Assembly: GCA_965243545.1 (NCBI GenBank)
Contig: OZ251573.1
Coordinates: forward strand, 1,550,001-1,614,000
DNA from: CATQHW01 sp965243545
GTDB taxonomy: Bacteria > Spirochaetota > Spirochaetia > SZUA-6 > Bin103
Direction: 5' to 3'
DNA: 64,000 nt
Under the pieces are notes generated by a model. The model was not told the origin of the DNA. It searched no databases and saw only the letters and a list, made by a program, of their open reading frames with translations. Positions within the stretch are counted from its first letter, which is position 1. The number at the start of each line of letters is the position of its first letter. Shown one piece after another: positions 32,976 to 42,041 of this stretch. A program made the position numbers and the translations under genes.

Positions 32976-35836
32976 GCGCGCCGCTGATCGCGCGCCGCAT
33001 TCGCGGCCGCGGCGCTCTGGCGGTCGCGCTGGCGGCGGCGGCCACCCTCAGCGTGGCGCTGCTCGCCTCCACGCCGATGTACGCCGACGGCGTGCTGCAG
33101 CGGCTCCTCACCCGCGACCTGGAGCTCCACCAGCAGCGCACCGGCCGCTACCCCGGCGCCGCGGTCCTGGAGATCGACCTGTACGGGCTGCGCCGGCGCG
33201 CCGCGCGCGCGCCCTACGTCCATGAGACCGACCGGGAACTGGCCGAGCGGCTGGTGCCGGCGCTGCGCGTGCCGACCATCGCCCGGATGCGGCAGCTGCG
33301 CATGGATTACCTGTACGACGTGCGGCCCGCCGAACAGGCGGAGACCAAGGTGTTCGCCCGCGTCGAGGCGATCGAGCACCTGGACCGGCACGTCACCGTC
33401 ACCCACGGCCGCATGTTCGCGCCGCGGCCGGACGGCCCGGCCCCGGCCGGCGACGGCGCCGCCGTCTACCAGGCGATCGTGACCGAGGAGGCGTTCCGTG
33501 ACCTGGAGCTGCAGCTGGGGCGCACCTATCAGCTGCACGACCTGCTCGGCCACGTGCCGCGGCTCCGCATTGAGGTGGTCGGCGTATTCACCAAGAGCGA
33601 CCCGCGCGACCCGTTCTGGTTCGGCCGCTTCGCCCAGCTGTCCGCCAGCTACCTGATCGACTTCGCCACCTTCGAGCGCGACTTCCTGGAGACCGAGGCG
33701 CGCAACCTGACGCGCGCCTACTGGCACTACGCCATCGACTACCACGCGCTGACGATCCGCGACGTGCCGAACGTGATGCGGCGCCACGCCGACTACATGC
33801 GTCTGGCGGCCCCCGCCGGCGTCAGCTTCAACTTCGCCATCGCGCCGCTGCTGGAGTCGTACTTGCTGCGCGCGGCCACGTTGCGGCGCACCCTGTCGTT
33901 CCTGCAGATCCCGTCGGCGCTGCTGCTGCTGTTGTTCGTGGCGATGCTGTCGCAGCTGGTGGTCGACGGCGACCGGGCGGAGATCGCCGTGCTCAAGAGC
34001 CGCGGCGCCGCCGGCCGGCAGATACTGACCGCTTACCTGATCGAGGCGCTGCTGCTCGGCGCGGTCGGCCTGGCGGCCGGCCTGCCGCTGGCGGTGCTGA
34101 TCGTGCGCGTGATCGGCGCCTCCAACGGCTTCCTGGACTTCGTGGCGCGCCCGGCGCTGCCGCTGCTGTTGAGCTGGCGGATGCTCGGCTACGCACTGCT
34201 CGGCGTGGCGATCTTCGTCGGCTCGCTGGTGCTGCCGCTGGCGCGCGCCGCCGGCGTGTCGATCGTCGGCCTCAAGAGCCGGCGGGCGCGCGCGCCGCGG
34301 TCGCTGCCGTGGCAGCGGTATCTGCTCGACGTCGCGCTGCTGGCGGTGGCCGGCTACGCGTACTTCTCGTTCCGGCAACGGCGGGCGATCCGGGAGCTGA
34401 TACCGGCCGACGCCGCGCCGCTCGACCCGCTGCTGTTCCTGGCGTCGACCGCCTTCATTCTGGGCGCCGGGCTGCTGTCGTTGCGCCTGTTTCCGATCAC
34501 GGTGCGCGCCGTCTTCCGCCTGGGCCGCGACCGCTGGCCGCCGGCCGTGTACGCCGGCCTGGTGCAGGTCGGCCGCTCGCGCGGCCGCGAGTACTTCGCC
34601 ATGACCTTTCTGATTCTGACGCTGGGGGTGGGGCTGGCCAGCAGCACCACCGCGCGGACCATCAACCGGAGCGCGGCGGACGACATCTCCTATCAGGTGG
34701 GGGCGGACCTGGCGCTGCTGCCGGAGTTTCAGAGCGACCAGCCGCCGGCGACCGGGGAGGAGCTCGACCCGTTCGCGGCCTCGGCGGCGCCGGCCGGAGG
34801 GGCGCCCGCGGTCCAGTACCGGGCGCCGCCGCTGGAGCCGTTCCGGACGCTGCCGGGAGTGGAGCGTCTCACGACCGTGTTCCGCGCGCCGTCCGCCGGC
34901 ATGGTGATGCCGGGCCGCGGCCGCGCCCCGGTGCAGGTGATGGCGGTGGTGCCGCACGAGTTCGGGCGGATCACCTGGTTCCGCAACGATCTGCTGCCGG
35001 CGCACCGCAACCATCACCTCAACCTGATCGCCAACGCGCCGACCGGCGTGCTGCTGTCGGCGGAGGCGCGCGACCGGCACGGCGTGCGGCTCGGCGACCT
35101 GGTGCGGTTCACCTGGAAGCGGCAGCTGCCGATCCGGGCCGTGGTGGTCGGCTTTGTCGACTACTGGCCGGCGTTCGACCCGGCCGCCGCGGCCGGCGGG
35201 AGCCGCCAGCCGCCGACGCTGGCGGTGCTCAACTTCGACTACGTGTTCGCCAAGATGGCGACCGAGCCGTGGGAGCTGTGGATCGACCTGCAGCCGGGCG
35301 CGGCGAGCGGCCCGCTGTACGCGGCCGTGGCGGAGCGGGAGCTCCGCGTGCTGTCGATCCGGGACACCGCGCAGCTCATCATCGAGGCCAAGAACGACCC
35401 GTTGCTGCAGGGCACCAACGGCGTGCTCACCTTCGGCTTCATCACCGCCGTGTTGGTGAGCGTGACCGGCTACGTGCTGTTCCTGGTCTTCGCGTTGCGC
35501 GAGCGCGCCCTGCAGTTCGGGCTGCTGCGCGCCCTGGGGCTGCGCCGGCGGCAGGTGGTCGGCATGCTGGCGCTGGAACAGCTGTTGACCGGCGGCTTCG
35601 CCATCGCCGCCGGGCTGACGATCGGCCAGCTGGCGGCGCTGCTGTACGTGCCGCTGCTGCAGCTGGCCGGTCCGGCCGCCGAGCAGATCCTCCCCTTCCG
35701 CGTGGTCGCCCTGCGCGGCGACTACCTGCGCTTCTACGCGCTGGCGCTGATCATCATGGCGGCAGGCGGCGCGCTGTTCCAGTCGCTGGTGCGCCGCCTG
35801 CGCGTGCACGAGGCGCTCAAGCTCGGCGAGGAGTGA
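32972..35836 (+). CDS. Large FtsX/MacB-like ABC permease
   Basis: 954-residue permease. No ATG or GTG is suitably placed; the frame most likely starts at CTG 32972, which overlaps the adaptor stop as CTGA. TM1 (ALAVALAAAATLSVALLAS) is followed by a large periplasmic domain of about 270 residues, then a four-helix FtsX block (LLLLLFVAMLSQLVVDGDRA, with GDRAEIAVLKSRGAAGRQIL as the coupling region). A second periplasmic domain precedes a final FtsX block near the C-terminus (LFLVFALRERALQFGLLRAL). The double FtsX layout resembles LolCE/MacB relatives fused head to tail. No ATP-binding domain is present. Confidence 0.78.
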   Translation: MSAPLIARRIRGRGALAVALAAAATLSVALLASTPMYADGVLQRLLTRDLELHQQRTGRYPGAAVLEIDLYGLRRRAARAPYVHETDRELAERLVPALRVPTIARMRQLRMDYLYDVRPAEQAETKVFARVEAIEHLDRHVTVTHGRMFAPRPDGPAPAGDGAAVYQAIVTEEAFRDLELQLGRTYQLHDLLGHVPRLRIEVVGVFTKSDPRDPFWFGRFAQLSASYLIDFATFERDFLETEARNLTRAYWHYAIDYHALTIRDVPNVMRRHADYMRLAAPAGVSFNFAIAPLLESYLLRAATLRRTLSFLQIPSALLLLLFVAMLSQLVVDGDRAEIAVLKSRGAAGRQILTAYLIEALLLGAVGLAAGLPLAVLIVRVIGASNGFLDFVARPALPLLLSWRMLGYALLGVAIFVGSLVLPLARAAGVSIVGLKSRRARAPRSLPWQRYLLDVALLAVAGYAYFSFRQRRAIRELIPADAAPLDPLLFLASTAFILGAGLLSLRLFPITVRAVFRLGRDRWPPAVYAGLVQVGRSRGREYFAMTFLILTLGVGLASSTTARTINRSAADDISYQVGADLALLPEFQSDQPPATGEELDPFAASAAPAGGAPAVQYRAPPLEPFRTLPGVERLTTVFRAPSAGMVMPGRGRAPVQVMAVVPHEFGRITWFRNDLLPAHRNHHLNLIANAPTGVLLSAEARDRHGVRLGDLVRFTWKRQLPIRAVVVGFVDYWPAFDPAAAAGGSRQPPTLAVLNFDYVFAKMATEPWELWIDLQPGAASGPLYAAVAERELRVLSIRDTAQLIIEAKNDPLLQGTNGVLTFGFITAVLVSVTGYVLFLVFALRERALQFGLLRALGLRRRQVVGMLALEQLLTGGFAIAAGLTIGQLAALLYVPLLQLAGPAAEQILPFRVVALRGDYLRFYALALIIMAAGGALFQSLVRRLRVHEALKLGEE

Positions 35837-35903
35837 GTCACCGGCGCCGCTCCGCACGGCGGCCGGCATTCGCGCTATGATGGCGCCGCGTGGAGGTCGC
35901 CTT

Positions 35904-36674
35904 ATGTCCAGTGCGGTGCTGCAGCCGGTCGAGACGGTCACACCGGTCGAATACCCCAGTGCGGACGGCAAGCCGGTGGCGGAAAGCGATTACCAGCTCA
36001 CCCCGCTGACCTACGCGCGCGACGGGCTGCGCCACTACTTCCGCCACCGTCCCGACGTGTACGTCGCCGGCAACCTGCTGATCTACTATGAACGGGACAA
36101 CATCAAGGCGTCGGTGGCGCCGGACGTCTTCGTCGTCAAGGGGGTGCCGAACCATGACCGGTTCTCGTACCTGCTGTGGGAGGAGGGCAAGGCGCCGGAC
36201 TTCGTGCTGGAGATCACCTCCCGGAGCACGCGACAGGAAGACCAGGGGCGCAAGCGGACGTTGTACCGCCGGCTGCGGGTAGCGGAGTACTGGCAGTACG
36301 ATCCGACCGGCGACTATCTGGCGCCGCCGCTCCGGGGGATGGCGTTGGCCGCCGGCCGGTACGCGGCGCTGCCGGAGCGGCGGTTGGCGGACGGCGCGCT
36401 GGCGGTGCGGAGCGAGGCGCTCGGCCTGGAGGTGCGCGCCGGCGCGTGGGGACTGCGCTTTCACGATGCGGCGACCGGCCGGAACGTGCTGACACTGGCG
36501 GAAACGGACGCCGCGCGGGAGCGGGCCGAACACGCGCGGGAGCGCGCGGAACGGGGATGGCGCCGGGAGCAGGAGGCGCGCCGGGCGGCCGAGGCGCGGG
36601 TGGCCGAACTGGAAGCGCTCCTCCGCCAGGCCAACGGCGTCCCGCCGGCCGACCAGGGCGCCCCGACCGCATGA
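35904..36674 (+). CDS. Uma2-family (DUF820) restriction-endonuclease-fold protein
   Basis: 256 residues. The PD-(D/E)xK-type core shows SVAPDVFVVKGV, APDFVLEITSRSTRQED and YRRLRVAEYWQYDP, as in Uma2 proteins. The C-terminal 65 residues form an Arg/Glu/Ala-rich coiled coil (RERAEHARERAERGWRREQE). ATG 35904 is chosen because the family N-terminus follows. Uma2 proteins are multi-copy in many genomes and their biological role is unsettled. It lies between the efflux permease and a sugar importer and is probably independent of both. Confidence 0.82.
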   Translation: MSSAVLQPVETVTPVEYPSADGKPVAESDYQLTPLTYARDGLRHYFRHRPDVYVAGNLLIYYERDNIKASVAPDVFVVKGVPNHDRFSYLLWEEGKAPDFVLEITSRSTRQEDQGRKRTLYRRLRVAEYWQYDPTGDYLAPPLRGMALAAGRYAALPERRLADGALAVRSEALGLEVRAGAWGLRFHDAATGRNVLTLAETDAARERAEHARERAERGWRREQEARRAAEARVAELEALLRQANGVPPADQGAPTA

Positions 36675-36761
36675 CGCCGATGCACGCCGCTCAGGGGATG
36701 CCCCGAATGCGTTGCGGGGACTTTCGCGCCGCGTCCGCATGGCGTACAGTACGGGGGCGCG

Positions 36762-37748
36762 ATGGCTGAACTGCACGCTCCCGCCGCCTCGCAGCCGGTG
36801 CCGGCCGATCTGCGCCGCCGCCTGCGCACCGAGCGCTGGCAGCGCGCCAAGCAGATGCGGACGCTCTACCTGCTGTTCCTGGCGCCGCTGGCGATTTTCG
36901 TCGTCTTCCACTACCTGCCGATGTACGGCAACATCATAGCCTTCAAGGACTTCCGGCTCGGCCGCGGCTTCTGGGGCAGCCCCTGGGTCGGCCTGCAGCA
37001 CTTTGAGGATTTCTTCTTCCGCAACCCGTACGCATGGCGGATCATCCGCAACACGGTAGTGATCAGCGGCCTCAAGCTGCTGTTCGGTTTCCCGGTGCCG
37101 ATCCTGTTGGCGCTGCTGATCAATGAGCTCACCAACCGGTCCTTCAAGAAGACGGTGCAGACCGTCTCCTACCTGCCGCACTTCATGTCGTGGGTGATCC
37201 TGGCCACGATTCTGTGGGAGCTCCTGTCGCCGCAGAGCGGCCCGATCGCCCAGGTCGCCGTCTGGATGGGCCAGCCCGTCCCGGATGTGCTTGGGGACGG
37301 CGCCCTGTTCCGGCCGATGTTGATCGTCACCGACATCTGGAAGGAGATGGGATGGCAGTCGGTGATCTATTTGGCAGCCCTGTCCTCGATCGACCCGGAG
37401 CTGTACGAGTCGGCCACCGTAGACGGCGCCAACCGGGTGCAGCGTGCGGTGCGTATCACCCTGCCGTCGCTGCTGCCCGTCATCACCATCCTGGCGATCC
37501 TGCGTATCGGCAACCTGCTCAACAGCGCCGGCTTTGAACAGATTCTCAGCCTGTACAGCGCGCCGGTCTACGAGGTGGCCGACGTCATCGACACCTTCGT
37601 CTACCGGCGCGGCCTGGGGGGCGAAGGCGGCCAACACCAATTCGACTTCGCCGCCGCGGTAGGGCTGTTCAAGAGCGTGATGGCGGTGCTGCTGATCCTT
37701 GGCGCCCACAAGTTCGCCCGCCGCCTGACCGGCCAGGGGCTGTGGTAG
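36762..37748 (+). CDS. Carbohydrate ABC permease, LplB family (importer 1)
   Basis: 328-residue permease with about six membrane segments. LYLLFLAPLAIFVVFHYLPM is the first helix, and YGNIIAFKDFRLGRGFWGS is the periplasmic signature of the LplB/YteP family. The EAA loop is ESATVDGANRVQRAVRITLP. The next permease gene starts one base after its stop. The pair would form the channel for the binding protein encoded convergently at 38771-40414. The importer ATPase is not in the window; an MsmX-like shared ATPase is plausible. Confidence 0.87.
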   Translation: MAELHAPAASQPVPADLRRRLRTERWQRAKQMRTLYLLFLAPLAIFVVFHYLPMYGNIIAFKDFRLGRGFWGSPWVGLQHFEDFFFRNPYAWRIIRNTVVISGLKLLFGFPVPILLALLINELTNRSFKKTVQTVSYLPHFMSWVILATILWELLSPQSGPIAQVAVWMGQPVPDVLGDGALFRPMLIVTDIWKEMGWQSVIYLAALSSIDPELYESATVDGANRVQRAVRITLPSLLPVITILAILRIGNLLNSAGFEQILSLYSAPVYEVADVIDTFVYRRGLGGEGGQHQFDFAAAVGLFKSVMAVLLILGAHKFARRLTGQGLW

Positions 37749-37749
37749 C

Positions 37750-38655
37750 ATGGCCGAAACGGTAACTCTGACGCGCCGGAGCGCCGGCGGCATAGCCTTC
37801 GACGTCGTCAACGTGCTGCTGATGGCGCTGTTCGCGCTGACGATCCTGCTGCCGTTCTGGATGATGCTGGTGCTGTCGTTCACCCCCAACGAGTGGGCTA
37901 ACGACATGGGACTGAAGCTCTGGACGCCCGAGTGGAGTTTGGCGACCTACCGATTCGCGCTCTCCAGCTACGGAGACGTGGTGCAGGCGTACGGCAACTC
38001 CATCCTTCGTACGGTGCTTGGCACCGCCGCGATCGTCGCCGCCACGGTCGCCGCCGCTTACCCGCTGTCGAAGCAGCGGCTGCCGGGCCGCACCTTCATG
38101 ACCGTGGTGATCCTGATCACCATGGTCTTCTCCGGCGGCTTCATCACCCTGTATCTGGTGGTGCGTAGCGTCGGATTGCTCGACACGCGCTTGGCGCTGA
38201 TCCTTCCGAGCATGGCCAACGGCTTCTACATCCTGATCATGCGCAACTTCATGATGACGATCGACAACGCCTACGAGGAGGCGGCGTTCATCGACGGCGC
38301 CGGCTACCTGCAGATCCTCACGCGCGTGGTGCTGCCGCTCTCCAAACCGGCACTGGCGGTGATCGCCCTGTGGTCGGCGGTGTTCCACTGGAACGAATGG
38401 TTCCACGCCCTGATCCTCATCAACGACGAATCGAAACTGGTGCTGCAGCTCATCCTGCGCCGCATGTTGAAGCTCCTCACCTCCGACGACCTGTTCGACA
38501 TGCTCGACTGGGCCGATCAACAGGGAATCATCCTGCCGGACAAGGCGGTGCGCGCCGCGGTGATGATCCTGACCATCGGCCCCATCGTGGCGGCCTACCC
38601 GTTCGTGCAGCGCCACTTCGTCAAGGGAATAACCATCGGCGGCCTGAAAGGATAG
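37750..38655 (+). CDS. Carbohydrate ABC permease, LplC/YtcP family (importer 1)
   Basis: 301-residue permease partner with about six membrane segments. The first is VNVLLMALFALTILLPFWMM; the EAA loop is EEAAFIDGAGYLQILTRVVL. The C-terminus VQRHFVKGITIGGLKG is the hallmark ending of YtcP/LplC proteins. It starts at ATG 37750, one base after the LplB gene. The binding-protein gene faces it across a terminator that serves the opposite strand. Confidence 0.87.
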   Translation: MAETVTLTRRSAGGIAFDVVNVLLMALFALTILLPFWMMLVLSFTPNEWANDMGLKLWTPEWSLATYRFALSSYGDVVQAYGNSILRTVLGTAAIVAATVAAAYPLSKQRLPGRTFMTVVILITMVFSGGFITLYLVVRSVGLLDTRLALILPSMANGFYILIMRNFMMTIDNAYEEAAFIDGAGYLQILTRVVLPLSKPALAVIALWSAVFHWNEWFHALILINDESKLVLQLILRRMLKLLTSDDLFDMLDWADQQGIILPDKAVRAAVMILTIGPIVAAYPFVQRHFVKGITIGGLKG

Positions 38656-38704
38656 GATCGCGGGAAAGAAGGACTCGACCGGCTGGGGCCATGCCGGTTC
38701 GCGC

Positions 38705-38738
38705 AAAAAAGCGGGGAGCGGCCATGCGACCGCTCCCC
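38705..38738 (-). terminator. Rho-independent terminator of the importer 1 binding-protein gene
   Basis: The 9-bp stem GGGGAGCGG/CCGCTCCCC (38713-38721 and 38730-38738) is followed, in the minus-strand direction, by GC and six T residues (A-run 38705-38710). It lies 33 bases beyond the stop of 38771-40414. Confidence 0.8.
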
Positions 38739-38770
38739 TGAGCCCGTGCGGCTGGGTAGTGAAACCGGCG

Positions 38771-40414
38771 TCAGTAGACGCGCCGGCCCTGCCGGAACTC
38801 GTCGACGATCGGCGCCTTGGCGAGCTCGGCGACGATGTCGGCGCCGCCGGCATCGCTCCAACGCTGAACGTAGCCATCCCATTCGGCGTCGACGTCGAGT
38901 TGGCCGGTGATGCCCTGGTAGAAGAACTCCTCCCACATCGTGTTGAGGGTCGACATGAAACGCTGGCGCAGGTCTTCGTACTCGGTCTCGTTGAAGAAGT
39001 CGGCGCGGTGCGCGCGGACCGTGTAGACGTTGGCGCCGCCGTCGACCAGCGCGTAGGTGCTCTGGAAGTCGGCCAGCGGCCGGGGAGCGATGATCTTGAG
39101 CCGGTCGAGCGTGTAGAAGACCGGGTAGGCGGATACGCCGCCGTGGCCCTGGCCTGCGGGAATCTCGCTCTCCGTCCGGTTGCGGGCGAACGATTCGTAC
39201 GCCTCGCCGTCCCAGTCGAAGTGGACGCCGTCCAGACCGTTGCGGAAAATGATCCAGCCTTCCATGGTGCCCATGTAGAAGTCCATCATCTCCAGCATCC
39301 TGATCAGCTTGGCGTCGTCGACCGACGTGCTGGCATAGAACTTGTAGTTGCCGACGCCGGCGATCGCCGAATAGGCGCGTCCGCCGCGTTCTCCGCCGGG
39401 GCCGATGATCGGCGGGATACCGACCACTTCGGCGCCGGGCATACCCAGTTCCTCTTTCGGCACCATGTTGTTGGGAGTCCGGTTTACGGCGTAGGTCTGG
39501 CCGGCGTTGGTGTACGGCTCCGACTGCACGCCGTACAGGCCGGCGCGCCCCTTCTCCCAATACTTGTTCCGGTCAAGGCGGGGGAGCTCCGTATCGATCA
39601 AGCCCTCCGCGAACCACGCGCCGAACGCCTTGATGAACTCCTTCATCCCCGGATCGGTGTGAAAGTAGTAGAGCTGGCCGTCGACTTCGCGATTGGTGCC
39701 GTCGCCGCGGATGCCGAACGCGCCCAACCACTGATTGAGGCACCAGTGGGTAAGATTGCAGGCGCCCAACGGGATCTCGACGGTGCCGGGCATCACGTCG
39801 CGGTAACCGCGCAACAGATCGCCCATCTGCTCCCAGGTCATGTCGTGGTCGTAGTAGTACACCCGGCCATCCACGTCCAGGGAGACCTTGCCCTCGTCAT
39901 AACCGGGCATCTCCAGCCCGACTTCGGTGGCGCGGTCGTAGCGGAAGAACGGCAGCATCAGATTGCCGTCGGTGTTGAGGGAGATACCGTTGATCGCCAA
40001 CAACTCCTCCGGATTGTCCGGGTTCTCCCAGGTGTTCCAGGCCAACGGATAGTTGTCGTACATCTGCGCGATGTTGGGCGCGTATTCACGGATCCACGCC
40101 TTGGGAATGGGGCGGACGATCTCCCCCTCGTAGAACTCGACCGGATTGCCCCAGAAGTTGCCGAAGTCCGGCTGGTCGCCGGCGGCCAGCATGGCTTGGC
40201 GCTTCTCGCCATCGTTCTCGAAGATGCCGTTGCTGGTGACCATCACGCCGAACCGCTCCTGCATGTCCTTGAAGGCGTAGGAGTCGGTGTACTGACTCAT
40301 CCACGTCATCTCGGTCACCTCGGCCGCGGCTTCTTCCTGGCCCTCGGCGAAGAGCGCCGTCGGCGCCAGCAGCAACGCTACGGCGCAGGTCATGAAGAAT
40401 AGTATTCGTTTCAT
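38771..40414 (-). CDS. Extracellular carbohydrate-binding protein (importer 1)
   Basis: 547-residue solute-binding protein. Signal peptide MKRILFFMTCAVALLLAPTA is followed by LFAEGQEEAAAEV, a mature start frequent in spirochaetes. DVDGRVYYYDHDMTWEQMGD and a C-terminal FQSTYALVDGGANVYTVRAH region fit the LplA-type family of large binding proteins that work with LplB/LplC permeases. ATG 40414 has AGGTGG upstream; the in-frame codons before it lack support. It is transcribed convergently to its presumed permeases, an unusual layout. The substrate is likely an oligosaccharide, but its identity cannot be read. Confidence 0.85.
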   Translation of the reverse strand: MKRILFFMTCAVALLLAPTALFAEGQEEAAAEVTEMTWMSQYTDSYAFKDMQERFGVMVTSNGIFENDGEKRQAMLAAGDQPDFGNFWGNPVEFYEGEIVRPIPKAWIREYAPNIAQMYDNYPLAWNTWENPDNPEELLAINGISLNTDGNLMLPFFRYDRATEVGLEMPGYDEGKVSLDVDGRVYYYDHDMTWEQMGDLLRGYRDVMPGTVEIPLGACNLTHWCLNQWLGAFGIRGDGTNREVDGQLYYFHTDPGMKEFIKAFGAWFAEGLIDTELPRLDRNKYWEKGRAGLYGVQSEPYTNAGQTYAVNRTPNNMVPKEELGMPGAEVVGIPPIIGPGGERGGRAYSAIAGVGNYKFYASTSVDDAKLIRMLEMMDFYMGTMEGWIIFRNGLDGVHFDWDGEAYESFARNRTESEIPAGQGHGGVSAYPVFYTLDRLKIIAPRPLADFQSTYALVDGGANVYTVRAHRADFFNETEYEDLRQRFMSTLNTMWEEFFYQGITGQLDVDAEWDGYVQRWSDAGGADIVAELAKAPIVDEFRQGRRVY

Positions 40415-40435
40415 ACGTACCACCTGTGTGAAGAT

Positions 40436-40463
40436 AGGATAGCGACGGCCAAGGCAAGCTCAA
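40436..40463 (-). promoter_or_regulatory. Predicted promoter of the importer 1 binding-protein gene
   Basis: On the minus strand TTGAGC (40463-40458), a 16-base spacer and TATCCT (40441-40436) precede the start by about 20 bases. Confidence 0.4.
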
Positions 40464-40480
40464 AGTCGGCGCCGGTCATG

Positions 40481-40554
40481 GTGCGCACACGTCACCGGCC
40501 GGCAGTCACCGGCGGACAAACGGCGCCGTCAGACACCGATAACCGTGTTTACCG
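40481..40554. repeat. Left inverted repeat of recombinase element
   Basis: About 70 bases that match the complement of 41847-41917 with scattered mismatches and small gaps. The best-kept inner part is CGATAACCGTGTTTACCG (40537-40554). Outer blocks CGTCACCGGCCGGC and GCCGTCAGA are also shared. The recombinase gene ends just inside it. Confidence 0.8.
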
Positions 40555-41724
40555 GAGCCTGACGGCCGACGCCGCGCGATGCCGCTTGGAGCGCCTTCGC
40601 CTGTCACGGCGGTTACTCAAGCATGGCGTGGCGTGGGTGTCAACCCCCCGAAAGCGCGCCCGGCAACACCGGCAGGCAGCGCATGGCGCCGGGGGTGCGG
40701 GCGCCATCCCCGCCGGCGCCTCCACCCCGTACCGGAGCCGGGCCACGGCGCCCTGCGCCGCAAGTTGATGCCGGGCGTAGTGCCCGGCCATGCGCGCCGA
40801 CTGCCAATCCCCAGCCTGCTGCAGCTGCGCCAGCGTCGCCCCGCCGGCCACCAGCGACTGCGCCGAGCCGACCCGTAGCGAGTGACCGGACACCCGGCCG
40901 CGCACGCCGGCGCGGGCGGCCCGGCGGGTGATGATCCGGCGAATCGACCGCACGCCGAGCGAGCCGCCGACCGTGCCCCACTTGTCGACCCGCCGCAACA
41001 GCCAACCGTCGGCAACGCCGGCCGCCAGCTGGTAGCGCCGGATCGCCGCCACCGTCGGGGCGCCGAGGTAGCGCACCTGGCCGCGTCCCGCCTGATCGGT
41101 CTTGGACCGCCGGATGATGATGGTGCCGGACCCGTCCGGCTGCACCTCCAGGTCGTCCACGGTGAGCGCCTCAAGCTCTGAGATGCGCAGCAGCGCATCG
41201 CTGCCGATGCGGATCAGCACGCCGTCACGGAGGCCGGCGACCGAGCCGTCGGCCTCCGCGAGCGCCGCAGCGTGATCGGCGCTCGCCCAATCCACGCCCT
41301 TGACCTGCCCCCTCCCCTTGCCGCTGTTGGTCCGCGCGATGGAGCGCACGGCTTGGCGCACATCTTCGCAGGCGGTCGGGTCGTCGGCCCCGATGAAGCG
41401 GTGGGCCGCCGCGATGCCGGCGCAGTCCATGCGGACGGTGGCCGGCGATGCTCCTGCCCTCGCCCGCTCGATAAGGTAGGCGGCGACGACCGCTGCGACC
41501 GCCGGCAGGGCCCGATAGCCGTGGCGGTAGGCCCACTTGTACCAGCGCTTCCATGCTCCGCGGTAGGCGCGGGTCGTGTTGGGGCTGTTGTGGGCAGCCA
41601 GCGAAGTGGCGACGCGCTCCGCGTCGGTGTCGGAGCACCCGTCGGTCGGCGGCCGTTTGTCGGTGACGGCGTTCGTGTCGTGATTCATGGCTGACAGTAT
41701 GCCGTAGCCCTCGGCGCCGGGCAT
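40549..41724 (-). CDS. Tyrosine recombinase flanked by inverted repeats
   Basis: 391 residues (or 379 from ATG 41688). The N-terminal SAM-like DNA-binding domain has NTTRAYRGAWKRWYKWAYRH. The catalytic domain has the Arg of DALLRISELEALT, Lys of RRSKTDQAG, the His/Arg pair SGHSLRVG, the Trp of AGDWQSARM (in the usual His/Trp position) and Tyr of AGHYARHQL, so it should be active. A basic, Cys-containing tail of about 60 residues (AACRCCRARF) follows the catalytic core and overlaps the left inverted repeat. It is related to, but clearly distinct from, the broken recombinase at 3036-4074. No excisionase gene is adjacent. Confidence 0.88.
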   Translation of the reverse strand: MPGAEGYGILSAMNHDTNAVTDKRPPTDGCSDTDAERVATSLAAHNSPNTTRAYRGAWKRWYKWAYRHGYRALPAVAAVVAAYLIERARAGASPATVRMDCAGIAAAHRFIGADDPTACEDVRQAVRSIARTNSGKGRGQVKGVDWASADHAAALAEADGSVAGLRDGVLIRIGSDALLRISELEALTVDDLEVQPDGSGTIIIRRSKTDQAGRGQVRYLGAPTVAAIRRYQLAAGVADGWLLRRVDKWGTVGGSLGVRSIRRIITRRAARAGVRGRVSGHSLRVGSAQSLVAGGATLAQLQQAGDWQSARMAGHYARHQLAAQGAVARLRYGVEAPAGMAPAPPAPCAACRCCRARFRGVDTHATPCLSNRRDRRRRSKRHRAASAVRLR

Positions 41725-41846
41725 CAGCAGGCCGGTCCGCCGGCTCCGGCGGAGACGGTGTCCGGCGCCCGCCCGGTACCCGCGTGCATAGGCGACTCCG
41801 TAGCGCCGGCCTACTCAAGCTGTAGGCCGCTCTCGGGCTTGCATGG

Positions 41847-41917
41847 CGATAAACACGGTTATCGGGATCTGACGGGGCCAGTCCGTTTGGTGACCCGCCA
41901 GCCGGTGACGTGCGCGC
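41847..41917. repeat. Right inverted repeat of recombinase element
   Basis: Complement of 40481-40554. The inner core CGATAAACACGGTTATCG (41847-41864) differs from the left core at one position when inverted. Each core is itself a near-palindrome of the form CGATAA-N6-TTATCG with a 6-base centre, as expected for a tyrosine-recombinase crossover site. It occupies most of the 317-base gap between the recombinase and the secreted-protein gene. Confidence 0.8.
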
Positions 41918-42041
41918 TCCGGCTGACGCCGAGGTCAAGGCCGCTTTGCTCGCCCTCCGCCTTGCCCGGGAGGGTAGCGCCATGAAGTAGCGCCCGGCCC
42001 GATTCCACCAACCGCCAGTTCACGACCCCAAGGAGGAACGT

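Noticed and set aside
32837..37907. Long minus-strand frames opposite the FtsX-like permease and the LplB permease
   Set aside because: Low-complexity shadows of clear membrane-protein genes on the plus strand.
40441..41917. Recombinase element interpreted as an insertion sequence
   Set aside because: No DDE transposase and no short flanking target duplication is visible; the enzyme is a tyrosine recombinase, so it was annotated as such with inverted repeats.
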